Shown here: positions 14,954 through 21,968 of the stretch, piece after piece | How positions within the stretch are numbered: position 1 is the first letter of the stretch | Layout of the letters: each line of letters opens with the position of its first letter | Source: JASLBX01 sp036374175 | GTDB lineage: Bacteria > Actinomycetota > Actinomycetes > Jiangellales > Jiangellaceae | Assembly: GCA_036374175.1 (NCBI GenBank) | Contig: DASUUH010000065.1 | Coordinates: 1-22,586, forward strand | DNA: 22,586 nt | Direction of reading: 5' to 3' | Position numbers and translations under genes: made by a program | The notes under the pieces: model-generated | The model's database searches: none | What the model was told of the DNA's origin: nothing | What the model saw: only the letters and a program-made list of their open reading frames with translations

Positions 14954-15925
14954 TTGACGACCGATCCCGTACTCGGCCCGCCCTATGAGGTCCGTGACAT
15001 CCAGCTCACGCCCGACGAGGAGGGCGACGTTGTCGCAACACTGGTCAGCCGGCGTGCGTCGGCACCCACGGGCCGGGCCGTCCTCTACGTGCACGGATAT
15101 ATCGACTACTTCTTTCACGACCATGTGGCCCAGTTCTGGGTCGACCAGGGATACCACTTCTACGCTCTGGACCTGCGCAAGTACGGCCGGTCCATCCGTC
15201 CGCACCAGACTCCGGCGTACTGCACAGACGTGGCCGACTTCGAGGAAGAGCTCGACGAAGCGGTTCGCATCATCCGCGAGGAGGACGGCCACGACGTAGT
15301 CGTCGTGAATGCACACTCCATGGGCGGCCTGGTGACCTCACTTTGGCTGAACCGCAAGGGCGCCGCCGGTGCCGTGGACGCCCTCGTGCTGAACAGCCCG
15401 TGGTTCGCGCACAACGGACCGTGGTTGGAACGAACCGAACTCGTGGGCCGCAGCATCGAGCTGGTGGGGGCACGGCGTCAACGCATGGTGCTGCCGATGA
15501 AGATTTCGGTCCACCAGGGCCACAGCCTGCACCGCAACTACAAAGGTGAATGGGAGTACGACCTGAAGTGGAAACCGGTGGGTGGCTTTCCCGCTATGGC
15601 CGCATTCGGCCGCGCGATAAGGCGAGCCCACACCGAAGTCGCCAAGGGCCTGAATGTGCCGTGTCCGGTGCTCGTCGCGTGTTCGACCAGGAGCATCCGC
15701 TCAACCAAGTGGACTGACGAGTTCATGCGTGCCGATCTGCTGCTCAACGTCGATGACATCGTGGCCCGTGGTTCCCGGCTTGGACGGCTGGTCACCATCG
15801 TCCGAATCGAGGGCGGCATGCACGATCTTTCGCTGTCGAGCAAGCAGGCGCGGGAGCAGTATTTCGCCGAGGTGCGCCGCTGGTGCCGGACGTACGTCCC
15901 GGCCGGGAATGCAGACGCGGCCTGA
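14954..15925 (+). CDS. alpha/beta hydrolase (serine aminopeptidase S33/lysophospholipase-like)
   Basis: Probable esterase or lipase-like hydrolase. The 323-residue protein starts with TTG at 14954, with AAAGG about 8 nt upstream; no ATG or GTG start fits better. The oxyanion region is VLYVHGYIDYFFHDH (about 43-57), the nucleophile elbow is NAHSMGG with Ser122 (Ala in place of the more usual Gly before HSMGG), the probable acid is Asp267 (NVDDI) and the base is His290 (EGGMHDLSL). No signal peptide is seen, so the protein is cytosolic. It is followed after 9 nt by the transporter gene. The substrate is unknown. Confidence 0.85.
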   Translation: MTTDPVLGPPYEVRDIQLTPDEEGDVVATLVSRRASAPTGRAVLYVHGYIDYFFHDHVAQFWVDQGYHFYALDLRKYGRSIRPHQTPAYCTDVADFEEELDEAVRIIREEDGHDVVVVNAHSMGGLVTSLWLNRKGAAGAVDALVLNSPWFAHNGPWLERTELVGRSIELVGARRQRMVLPMKISVHQGHSLHRNYKGEWEYDLKWKPVGGFPAMAAFGRAIRRAHTEVAKGLNVPCPVLVACSTRSIRSTKWTDEFMRADLLLNVDDIVARGSRLGRLVTIVRIEGGMHDLSLSSKQAREQYFAEVRRWCRTYVPAGNADAA

Positions 15926-15934
15926 TAGGTTCCG

Positions 15935-16915
15935 GTGATCGTGCTCGAGACTTCGAACCCAGTGAGATCAGACCGCACGTGGATGGTCGCGCTGGCGGCC
16001 GCACTCTGGGGCACATCGGCCCTGATGCGAGACCCACTCACCAACGAGATGGGCGTTTCCGCCTCCACCATCGTCTTTTTCGAACACCTGGTCCTGGTGC
16101 TGTGCATGCTGCCCTGGCTGGTCGGAGCGGTGCGGGCCTGGTGGGGGTCGTCAGTCCGTACCAGAGTCGCCGTTGTGCTGATCGGGGCCGGGGCGTCCGC
16201 GCTGGCGACGACGCTGTTCACGGCGGCGATCGCGACCGGATTCACGATCGACGGCGAGCCCGACCTGATCACGCCGGTGGCTCTGCAAAAGCTCCAACCG
16301 CTGATCGCCGTGCTGCTTGCCGCCAGCATCCTGGCCGAGCGGGTCCGGCCGAAGTTCTGGCTGTTCGCGATTCCCGCGCTGGCAGCCGCCTGGTTCCTGG
16401 CCTTCCCCCAGCCGTTCGACGTGACCGTTAAGAGCGCAGAGGCGGCGCTGCTGGCGTTAGGTGCGGCCACGTTGTGGGCGTCGGGTACCGTGCTTGGCCG
16501 CCTCGTCGGTGCGGAGTTGTCGGCCACCCACATCACCGCGCTGAGGTTCTTCTTCGGCTTCGCGACCATGATCGTGGTCGTCGGCGTGCGCGGTGATTCC
16601 TACACCATGCCGTGGCGAGGCGTGCCGTACGTCGTCGCGCTCGCGTTGATCGTCGGGTTGCTCGCCCTCAGCCTGTACTACCGGGGTTTGCGGCACACCC
16701 CGGCGTCTCGCGCGACGTTCGCGGAGCTGGCGTTCCCGTTGACGGCGGCGGCCGTTGGGTTGTCGCTCGGGCGCAACCTGGTGTGGAACCAGTGGGTCGG
16801 CTTCGTCATCCTGCTCGTCGCGGTGACCGTGCTGGCGCTGCACGAAAGTCGAAGCCGGCGTCCCGCCGTCGCGGTTCCGGACCGGGTCGAGGACGCGGTC
16901 CCAGCGGCCCGCTAG
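15935..16915 (+). CDS. EamA/DMT-superfamily transporter
   Basis: Inner-membrane drug/metabolite-type exporter or importer of 326 residues with about ten hydrophobic segments, arranged as two EamA halves (for example MVALAAALWGTSALM, IVFFEHLVLVLCMLPWLV, LLAASILAE, LLALGAATLWASGTVLG, YVVALALIVGLLALSLYYRG, LVWNQWVGFVILLVAVTVLAL). The GTG start at 15935 is 9 nt after the hydrolase stop, with only a weak ribosome site. The C-terminal tail is polar. Amino acids are a common substrate class for the family, and the Lrp regulator upstream would fit that, but the real substrate cannot be read. It ends 22 bp before the convergent acyl-CoA dehydrogenase gene; this short gap shows no hairpin. Confidence 0.88.
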   Translation: MIVLETSNPVRSDRTWMVALAAALWGTSALMRDPLTNEMGVSASTIVFFEHLVLVLCMLPWLVGAVRAWWGSSVRTRVAVVLIGAGASALATTLFTAAIATGFTIDGEPDLITPVALQKLQPLIAVLLAASILAERVRPKFWLFAIPALAAAWFLAFPQPFDVTVKSAEAALLALGAATLWASGTVLGRLVGAELSATHITALRFFFGFATMIVVVGVRGDSYTMPWRGVPYVVALALIVGLLALSLYYRGLRHTPASRATFAELAFPLTAAAVGLSLGRNLVWNQWVGFVILLVAVTVLALHESRSRRPAVAVPDRVEDAVPAAR

Positions 16916-16937
16916 CGCCCGCCAACCTGCGATGGGG

Positions 16938-18098
16938 TCAGCTGAAGGCGGAGTGGCCGGTCAGCGCCTGGCCGATGACGAGCTGGTGGACCTCGGACGT
17001 CCCCTCGTAGGTCAGAACCGACTCGAGGTTGTTGGCGTGCCGCATGACCGGGTACTCGAGGGTGATGCCGTTCGCGCCCAGGATGGTCCGGCAGGTGCGG
17101 GCTATCTCGATGGCCTCGCGAACGTTGTTGAGCTTGCCGAGGCTGACCTGCTCCGGACGGAGTTTGCCCTCGTCCTTGAGCCGGCCTAGGTGTAGTGCGA
17201 GCAGGAAGCCCTTCTGCAGCTCGAGGGCCATGTCGGCGAGCTTTGCCTGGGTGAGCTGGAACGAGGCCAGCGGCCGGTCGAACACCTCCCGTTCGGCGGC
17301 GTACGCGATCGCGGCATCGAGGCAGTCACGAGCCGCACCCAACGCACCGAAGATAATGCCGAACCGCGCCTCGTTCAGGCACGACAGCGGTCCGCGCAGG
17401 CCTGACGCGTCGGGCAGCACCGCGTCGGCCGGCAACCGGACGCCCTCGAGGACGAGCTCGCTGGTGATCGAGGCTCGCAGCGACAACTTGCCGCCGATCT
17501 TGGGCGCCGAGAACCCGGGCGTGTCGGTCGGGACGATGAACCCGCGGATGCCGTCGTCCGTCCGCGCCCACACCACGGCGACGTCGGCGACCGACCCGTT
17601 GGTGATCCACATCTTGGTGCCGTCGAGCACCCACTCGTCGCCGTCCCGCCGCGCACGGGTGCGCATGCCGGCCGGGTTAGACCCGAAATCCGGCTCGGTG
17701 AGGCCGAAGCAGCCGATCAGCTCGCCGGCGGCCATGCCGGGCAGCCAGCGCTGCTTCTGCTCCTCGGAGCCGAACTTCCAGATCGCGAACATCGCCAGCG
17801 AGCCCTGCACCGAGACCAGGCTCCGCACACCGGAGTCCGCCGCCTCGAGTTCCATGCAGGCCAGCCCGTACGACACGGCGTTGGTCCCGGCGCAGCCGTA
17901 ACCGGTCAAGTGCATGCCGAGCAGGCCGAGCTTGCCGGCCTCACGGGCCAGTTCGATCGGGATCTCGCCGGTCTCGTACCACTCGGCGATATGCGGGCGG
18001 ACCTGGTCGGCGGTGAACCGCCCGACGGTTTCCTGGATGGCCTGCTCCTCGTCGGTGAGCAGGTGGTCGATGCTCAGCAGCTCCAGTGGAGCGGTCAT
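16938..18098 (-). CDS. glutaryl-CoA dehydrogenase-like acyl-CoA dehydrogenase
   Basis: FAD enzyme that oxidises and decarboxylates glutaryl-CoA to crotonyl-CoA, the last step of lysine degradation through 2-oxoadipate. The 386-residue protein resembles glutaryl-CoA dehydrogenase more than other family members: RSLVSVQGSLAM with the substrate-binding Arg92, LIGCFGLTEPDFGSNPAGM (FAD/substrate loop), WVLDGTKMWITNG, ARTCRTILGANGITLEYPVMRHANNLESVLTYEGTSEVH with the catalytic Glu365, and an ALTGHSAF end. The ATG at 18098 overlaps the upstream E1 stop (ATGA), so translation is coupled. It closes the operon. Another short-chain acyl-CoA substrate is possible, but motif and context agree. Confidence 0.88.
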   Translation of the reverse strand: MTAPLELLSIDHLLTDEEQAIQETVGRFTADQVRPHIAEWYETGEIPIELAREAGKLGLLGMHLTGYGCAGTNAVSYGLACMELEAADSGVRSLVSVQGSLAMFAIWKFGSEEQKQRWLPGMAAGELIGCFGLTEPDFGSNPAGMRTRARRDGDEWVLDGTKMWITNGSVADVAVVWARTDDGIRGFIVPTDTPGFSAPKIGGKLSLRASITSELVLEGVRLPADAVLPDASGLRGPLSCLNEARFGIIFGALGAARDCLDAAIAYAAEREVFDRPLASFQLTQAKLADMALELQKGFLLALHLGRLKDEGKLRPEQVSLGKLNNVREAIEIARTCRTILGANGITLEYPVMRHANNLESVLTYEGTSEVHQLVIGQALTGHSAFS

Positions 18099-20410
18099 TG
18101 GTGTTCTCCTCGCACGAGACGGACGGCCGCCTCTTCGATCTCATCCTCGCCCAGCAACACGGCGTGGGCTGCCGGGCCGAGTGGAACAAAACTATCCCGG
18201 CTGGTGACCCTGCCCATCGCGCCGGAGTATCCGGCGTCGACGAGCGCGGCCAGCACACCTTCGGACACCCCGCCGGACTGTCGGGTCTCGTCGACCACGA
18301 GGGTGCGGCCGGTGGCACCGGCCTCGCGGACGATGTCCTCGACCGGCAGGGGAGCGAGCCACCGCATATCGACGACTCGAGCCTCGATGCCCTGGGCGGC
18401 CAGCCGGCGGGCGACCCGCAGGCTCATCCGCACGCCATTGCCGAACGTCACGAGCGTTACGTCGGTGCCGTGGCCGTACGTGCGGGCTTTGCCGATCGGT
18501 ACGTGGTCCGTCGCCCAGGTGTCCGGCGGCGGGTACGGGTCGAGCCATTCACCGTCGTCCGACTCGAACAGATCACGGGTGTGGTAGAGCGCGATAGGCT
18601 CGAGAAAGACGCTCACGGAGCCGTCCACGGCCGCACTCGCCCAGCAGGTTCGCAGCATGGCGGCCGCGTCGGAACCGCGCGCCGGGCAGGCGATCACCAG
18701 GCCGGGGATGTCGCGCAGGACGCCGACGCCGTTGTCGTTGTGGAAGTGGCCGCCGAATCCCTTCTGGTACGCGAGGCCGGCAATACGCACGACCATCGGG
18801 TTGCGGTACTGGCCCTGGGAGAAGAACGACAGCGTGGCCGCTTCGCCGCGTAACTGGTCTTCGGCGTTGTGCAGGTAGGCCAGATACTGAATCTCCGGGA
18901 CGGGCAGCAGGCCGGCGAGGCCGGCACCGAGGGCCAGGCCGAGGATCGACTGCTCGTCCAGCAACGTGTCGAAGACCCGGCCGGCGCCGAACCGACGGGC
19001 CAAGCCGCGGGTGGCACCGTACACACCGCCCTTGCGGCCGACGTCCTCACCGAACAGCAACACGCGGGGGTCGGCGGCCAACAGGTCGCCCAGCGCGGCA
19101 GTGATGGACGCGGCCAGGGTGAGCCCACCCTTTGACCGCGTCTCCCGCTGATCATCGGCACTTTCCGGCTGCATAGTCCGGAAACTGCCGATGATCACGG
19201 GATTGGTGGCGAGTTTTGCCACCGCGTCGGCGACGGCGGACGGTCGCCTCGGCGCCAGTGGCTCGATGACCCGTTCGGCGGTCGCCAGGCGCGGCGCGTC
19301 GGTCATCTCGGCGATGGTCTTCTCGACTGCCTCGGCCGCCGCGTCGTACCGCTCGAGCAATTCCGCACGGGTGGCCGCGCCGGCCGCGACCAATGCGGTC
19401 GCCGTGCCCAGCAGCGGGTCGCGCGCGTAGTCGGTCTCGATCTGTGACGGTGTGCGGTAGCTGATCTCGGCGTCGCTGCCGGCGTGGCCCAGGAACCGGA
19501 CGGTTCGCAGGTGCAGGAACGCCGGCCGCCGAGTGGCCCGGACGTACTCGGCGGCGGCTTGCGCAGTGTCGTACGTCGCAGCGGCGTCGAAACCGTCCGC
19601 CGAGAAGTACCGCAGGCCCGGACGCGACCCGTACGCCTGCTCGATCCAACCGTCGGGAGTGCGGACCGAGATGCCGAGCCCGTTGTCCTCGCAGACGAAC
19701 AACACCGGCACCGGGAGCCGCTGGTGCGCGGTATGCAGCGCCGAATTGATCGCGCCGGTCGCCGTCGAGTGGTTCGCGGACGCATCACCGAACGAGCACA
19801 CCACCACCGAGTCGGCCGGCCAGGCCGGGGCCACGCCGATCTTCACCGCTCGGCGCAGCGACACGGCCAGCCCTACGGCTCGAGGTAGATGGGACGCGAT
19901 GGTCGAGGTCTGCGGGATCACCGAAAGCTCGGCGTGGCCGAAAACCTTGTGCCGGCCACCGGCGATCGGCTCGTCGGCGGCGCACAGCAGGCCCTGCACA
20001 ACGTCCCGCAGCGGCGTCGAGCCCGCCACTTGGGCCGCACGGGCCTGGTAGAACCCGCCCGATCGGTAGTGCAGCAGGGCCGGGTCGGTAGGCCGGAGCG
20101 CCGCCGCGACGGCCGCGTTGCTTTCATGGCCGGCCGAGGCGATGGTGTAGAAACCCCGGCCCTCGGCCTGCAGGCGGCGCGCCGCGAAGTCCAGCTGCCG
20201 GCTCGCCGCCTGCGCGTCGAACAACTCGAGCGCCGCACCAACGGTCAGCGAACTGCCCGGTCGCAGCGGACGGTCACCAAACCCCAACCGTTGATCATGG
20301 GCACTTCGTGGTTCCCGCGCCAATTTCTTCACGAAACGCCCATGATCAACCGGGGAGTCGAGGCCGGCGAGCGCCACCCGGAACGCCTGATCGAGCGGGT
20401 TCGAGCTCAC
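18095..20410 (-). CDS. fused E1 alpha/beta 2-oxoacid dehydrogenase (TPP-dependent), probable 2-oxoadipate dehydrogenase
   Basis: Thiamine-diphosphate enzyme with both E1 halves in one 771-residue chain. The alpha-like half (about 55-380) has GFYTIASAGHESNAAVAAAL, GGRHKVFGH, IPQTSTIASHLPRAVG, a TPP-binding GDASANHS (208-215, in place of GDGxxN), CEDNGLGISV, and HLRTVRFLGHAGSDAE. The beta-like half (about 428-771) has VLLFGEDVGRKGGVYGATRGL, DTLLDEQSILGLALG, PVPEIQYLAYLHNAEDQLRGE and RTLVVDETRQSGGVSEGVL. GTG at 20410 overlaps the ALDH stop (GTGA); a longer in-frame start at 20530 would lie inside that gene. Residues 21-41 and 405-421, at the N terminus and the domain junction, are encoded by palindromic repeats. 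No E2 or E3 gene is in the window. Substrate is inferred from neighbours; a branched-chain oxoacid remains possible. Confidence 0.85.
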   Translation of the reverse strand: MSSNPLDQAFRVALAGLDSPVDHGRFVKKLAREPRSAHDQRLGFGDRPLRPGSSLTVGAALELFDAQAASRQLDFAARRLQAEGRGFYTIASAGHESNAAVAAALRPTDPALLHYRSGGFYQARAAQVAGSTPLRDVVQGLLCAADEPIAGGRHKVFGHAELSVIPQTSTIASHLPRAVGLAVSLRRAVKIGVAPAWPADSVVVCSFGDASANHSTATGAINSALHTAHQRLPVPVLFVCEDNGLGISVRTPDGWIEQAYGSRPGLRYFSADGFDAAATYDTAQAAAEYVRATRRPAFLHLRTVRFLGHAGSDAEISYRTPSQIETDYARDPLLGTATALVAAGAATRAELLERYDAAAEAVEKTIAEMTDAPRLATAERVIEPLAPRRPSAVADAVAKLATNPVIIGSFRTMQPESADDQRETRSKGGLTLAASITAALGDLLAADPRVLLFGEDVGRKGGVYGATRGLARRFGAGRVFDTLLDEQSILGLALGAGLAGLLPVPEIQYLAYLHNAEDQLRGEAATLSFFSQGQYRNPMVVRIAGLAYQKGFGGHFHNDNGVGVLRDIPGLVIACPARGSDAAAMLRTCWASAAVDGSVSVFLEPIALYHTRDLFESDDGEWLDPYPPPDTWATDHVPIGKARTYGHGTDVTLVTFGNGVRMSLRVARRLAAQGIEARVVDMRWLAPLPVEDIVREAGATGRTLVVDETRQSGGVSEGVLAALVDAGYSGAMGRVTSRDSFVPLGPAAHAVLLGEDEIEEAAVRLVRGEHQ
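19149..19197. repeat. palindromic repeat in frame at the E1 alpha/beta junction
   Basis: 20-base arms (19149-19168 and 19178-19197) beginning TGATCATCGGCA and ending TGCCGATGATCA pair except for one C-C mismatch, around a 9-base loop. On the minus strand it encodes E1 residues 405-421 (VIIGSFRTMQPESADDQ), in the linker between the alpha and beta halves. Confidence 0.8.
20290..20350. repeat. palindromic repeat in frame near the E1 N terminus
   Basis: 21-base arms (20290-20310 and 20330-20350) share GTTGATCATGGGC at the outer end and TTCGTG inside, with two mismatches, around a 19-base loop. On the minus strand it encodes E1 residues 21-41, a basic stretch (DHGRFVKKLAREPRSAHDQ) ahead of the first conserved E1 segment. 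The TGATCAT ends match the element at 19149-19197. Confidence 0.8.
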
Positions 20411-21951
20411 TCGCTCAGCCGGACGTCCAGGTCCGGTTCCAGCTCGGCGACGTCCATCTGTGCCTTCTGGAGCCTGCCGGAGTAGTCCCAGTTCATCGAC
20501 TGCCAGCGGGTGAACTGGTCGAGCACCCACATCCCGGACTGCCGCGACCCGTTGCCGGACTTGCCATTGCCGCCGAACGGCAGGTGAGCCTCCGCGCCGG
20601 ACGTCGAGTTGTTGATGCTGACCATCCCGGCCGAGATCATCCGCCGGAAGGTGAACGCTTCCTTCGGGTCGTTGGTGTAGATAGACGACGACAATCCGTA
20701 GCCTGGTGCGTTCGCCAGCTCGAGCGCCTCGTCCAGGGTGGAGTAGGTCGTGACGCCCACGAGCGGCCCGAACGTCTCCTCGTCGAAGATCGAATCTCCG
20801 GGCCGGACGCCGTCCACGATCACCGGGTGGTAGTAGAGGCCGTTGGCGAAATCGCCAGCGAAACCGGACCGCGGATTCTCGGTGGTAATCCGCCCGGTCG
20901 AGCCGTACACCGTGTGGTGCGGCTGAACCCAGCCGAGGTACTCCTCGTAACGGTCGGCGAACTTCTGGTCCAGCAGCGGGCCCATCAGCACCTCGCCGGA
21001 CGGGTCACCGACGACGGCGCCTTCGACGGCCTTGGTGAACCGGGCCAGGAAGTCATCGTGCACCGACTCGTGCACGATCACCGTTCCGAGCGACGTGCAC
21101 CGCTGGCCGGCCGTCCCGAATCCGGAGAACAGCGCGCCCTCCACGGCCAGGTCGAGGTCGGCGCTCGGGGTGACAACCAGCGGGTTCTTGCCGCCGAGCT
21201 CGAGGCATGCGGTCTGCAGGTGCCGGCCGGTCAGCTCGCCGATCACCCGGCCCACGGCGGACGAACCGGTGAAGCCGACCTTGTCGACGGTCCCGGCTTC
21301 CAGCGCCTGCTCCAGCCCGGCGGAGGTGGACGGGCCGTCGGCGTACACCACGTTGAACACGCCGTCCGGCAGGCCGCCGCCGCGGACGAACAACTCATGG
21401 AAGGCACTGGACGCAGCAGCCGAATATTCAGCCGGCTTCCAGACGATGGTGTTGCCGGCCAGCAGCGCCGGGACAATGTACCAGGACGGCACGGCCACCG
21501 GGAAGTTGCCGGCCGTGATCACCGCGACGGTCCCGACCGGGTTCCGGAACGTGAACAGCTGCTTGTCGGGCATCTCGCTGGGGACGGTCTGCCCGTACAG
21601 CCGGCGTCCCTCGCCGAGGAAGAAGTCGCAGGTGTCGATTATCTCGCGGACCTCGCCGAGGGCTTCGGCGTACGGTTTGCCGATGTCGCGCGTGACGATT
21701 CGCGCCAAGATCTCGGCGTTCTCCTCGACGACACGGCCGATATGTGCAATTGCCCGGCCGCGGACCGGCGCCGGGATGTCGGCCCAGGCCTGCTGCGCCC
21801 GCTTGGCCGATGCCGCCGCCGCTGCGAACGTTGCGGCGTCGCCCTGGATGACTTCGGCGACGACATCGTCAAGATTCGCCGGGTTGGTGCTGACGACGCG
21901 CTGGCCGTCCTGCACCGGCTTGCCGTCGATGACGGAGGCAATCTGTTTCAT
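20407..21951 (-). CDS. aldehyde dehydrogenase, probable 2-aminoadipate semialdehyde/P6C dehydrogenase
   Basis: NAD(P)-dependent aldehyde oxidation; from context it converts the semialdehyde made by Lat to 2-aminoadipate. The 514-residue protein has the full family signature: ITAGNFPVAVPSW with Asn149, IVWKPAEYS (cofactor Lys), GFTGSSAVG, CLELGGKNP with the general base Glu251, GTAGQRCTSLG with the nucleophile Cys285, and EETFGPLVGV. The ATG at 21951 follows an AGGAGGG ribosome site and lies 14 nt after lat. The stop overlaps the E1 start. The family is certain; the substrate is inferred from lat upstream. A methylmalonate- or succinate-semialdehyde role is less likely given the operon. Confidence 0.9.
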   Translation of the reverse strand: MKQIASVIDGKPVQDGQRVVSTNPANLDDVVAEVIQGDAATFAAAAASAKRAQQAWADIPAPVRGRAIAHIGRVVEENAEILARIVTRDIGKPYAEALGEVREIIDTCDFFLGEGRRLYGQTVPSEMPDKQLFTFRNPVGTVAVITAGNFPVAVPSWYIVPALLAGNTIVWKPAEYSAAASSAFHELFVRGGGLPDGVFNVVYADGPSTSAGLEQALEAGTVDKVGFTGSSAVGRVIGELTGRHLQTACLELGGKNPLVVTPSADLDLAVEGALFSGFGTAGQRCTSLGTVIVHESVHDDFLARFTKAVEGAVVGDPSGEVLMGPLLDQKFADRYEEYLGWVQPHHTVYGSTGRITTENPRSGFAGDFANGLYYHPVIVDGVRPGDSIFDEETFGPLVGVTTYSTLDEALELANAPGYGLSSSIYTNDPKEAFTFRRMISAGMVSINNSTSGAEAHLPFGGNGKSGNGSRQSGMWVLDQFTRWQSMNWDYSGRLQKAQMDVAELEPDLDVRLSE

Positions 21952-21961
21952 GGTTGGTATC

Positions 21962-21968
21962 CCTCCTA
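21962..21968 (-). promoter_or_regulatory. strong ribosome binding site of the aldehyde dehydrogenase gene
   Basis: On the minus strand AGGAGGG ends 10 nt before the ATG at 21951 and overlaps the last bases of the lat stop codon. This suggests that ribosomes ending on lat help start the next gene. Confidence 0.6.

Noticed and set aside
20411..20530. Extended N terminus of the E1 protein (start at 20530)
   Set aside because: It would overlap the ALDH C terminus by over 120 bases and has low-complexity Arg/Gly/Pro sequence; the GTG at 20410 forms a GTGA overlap instead.
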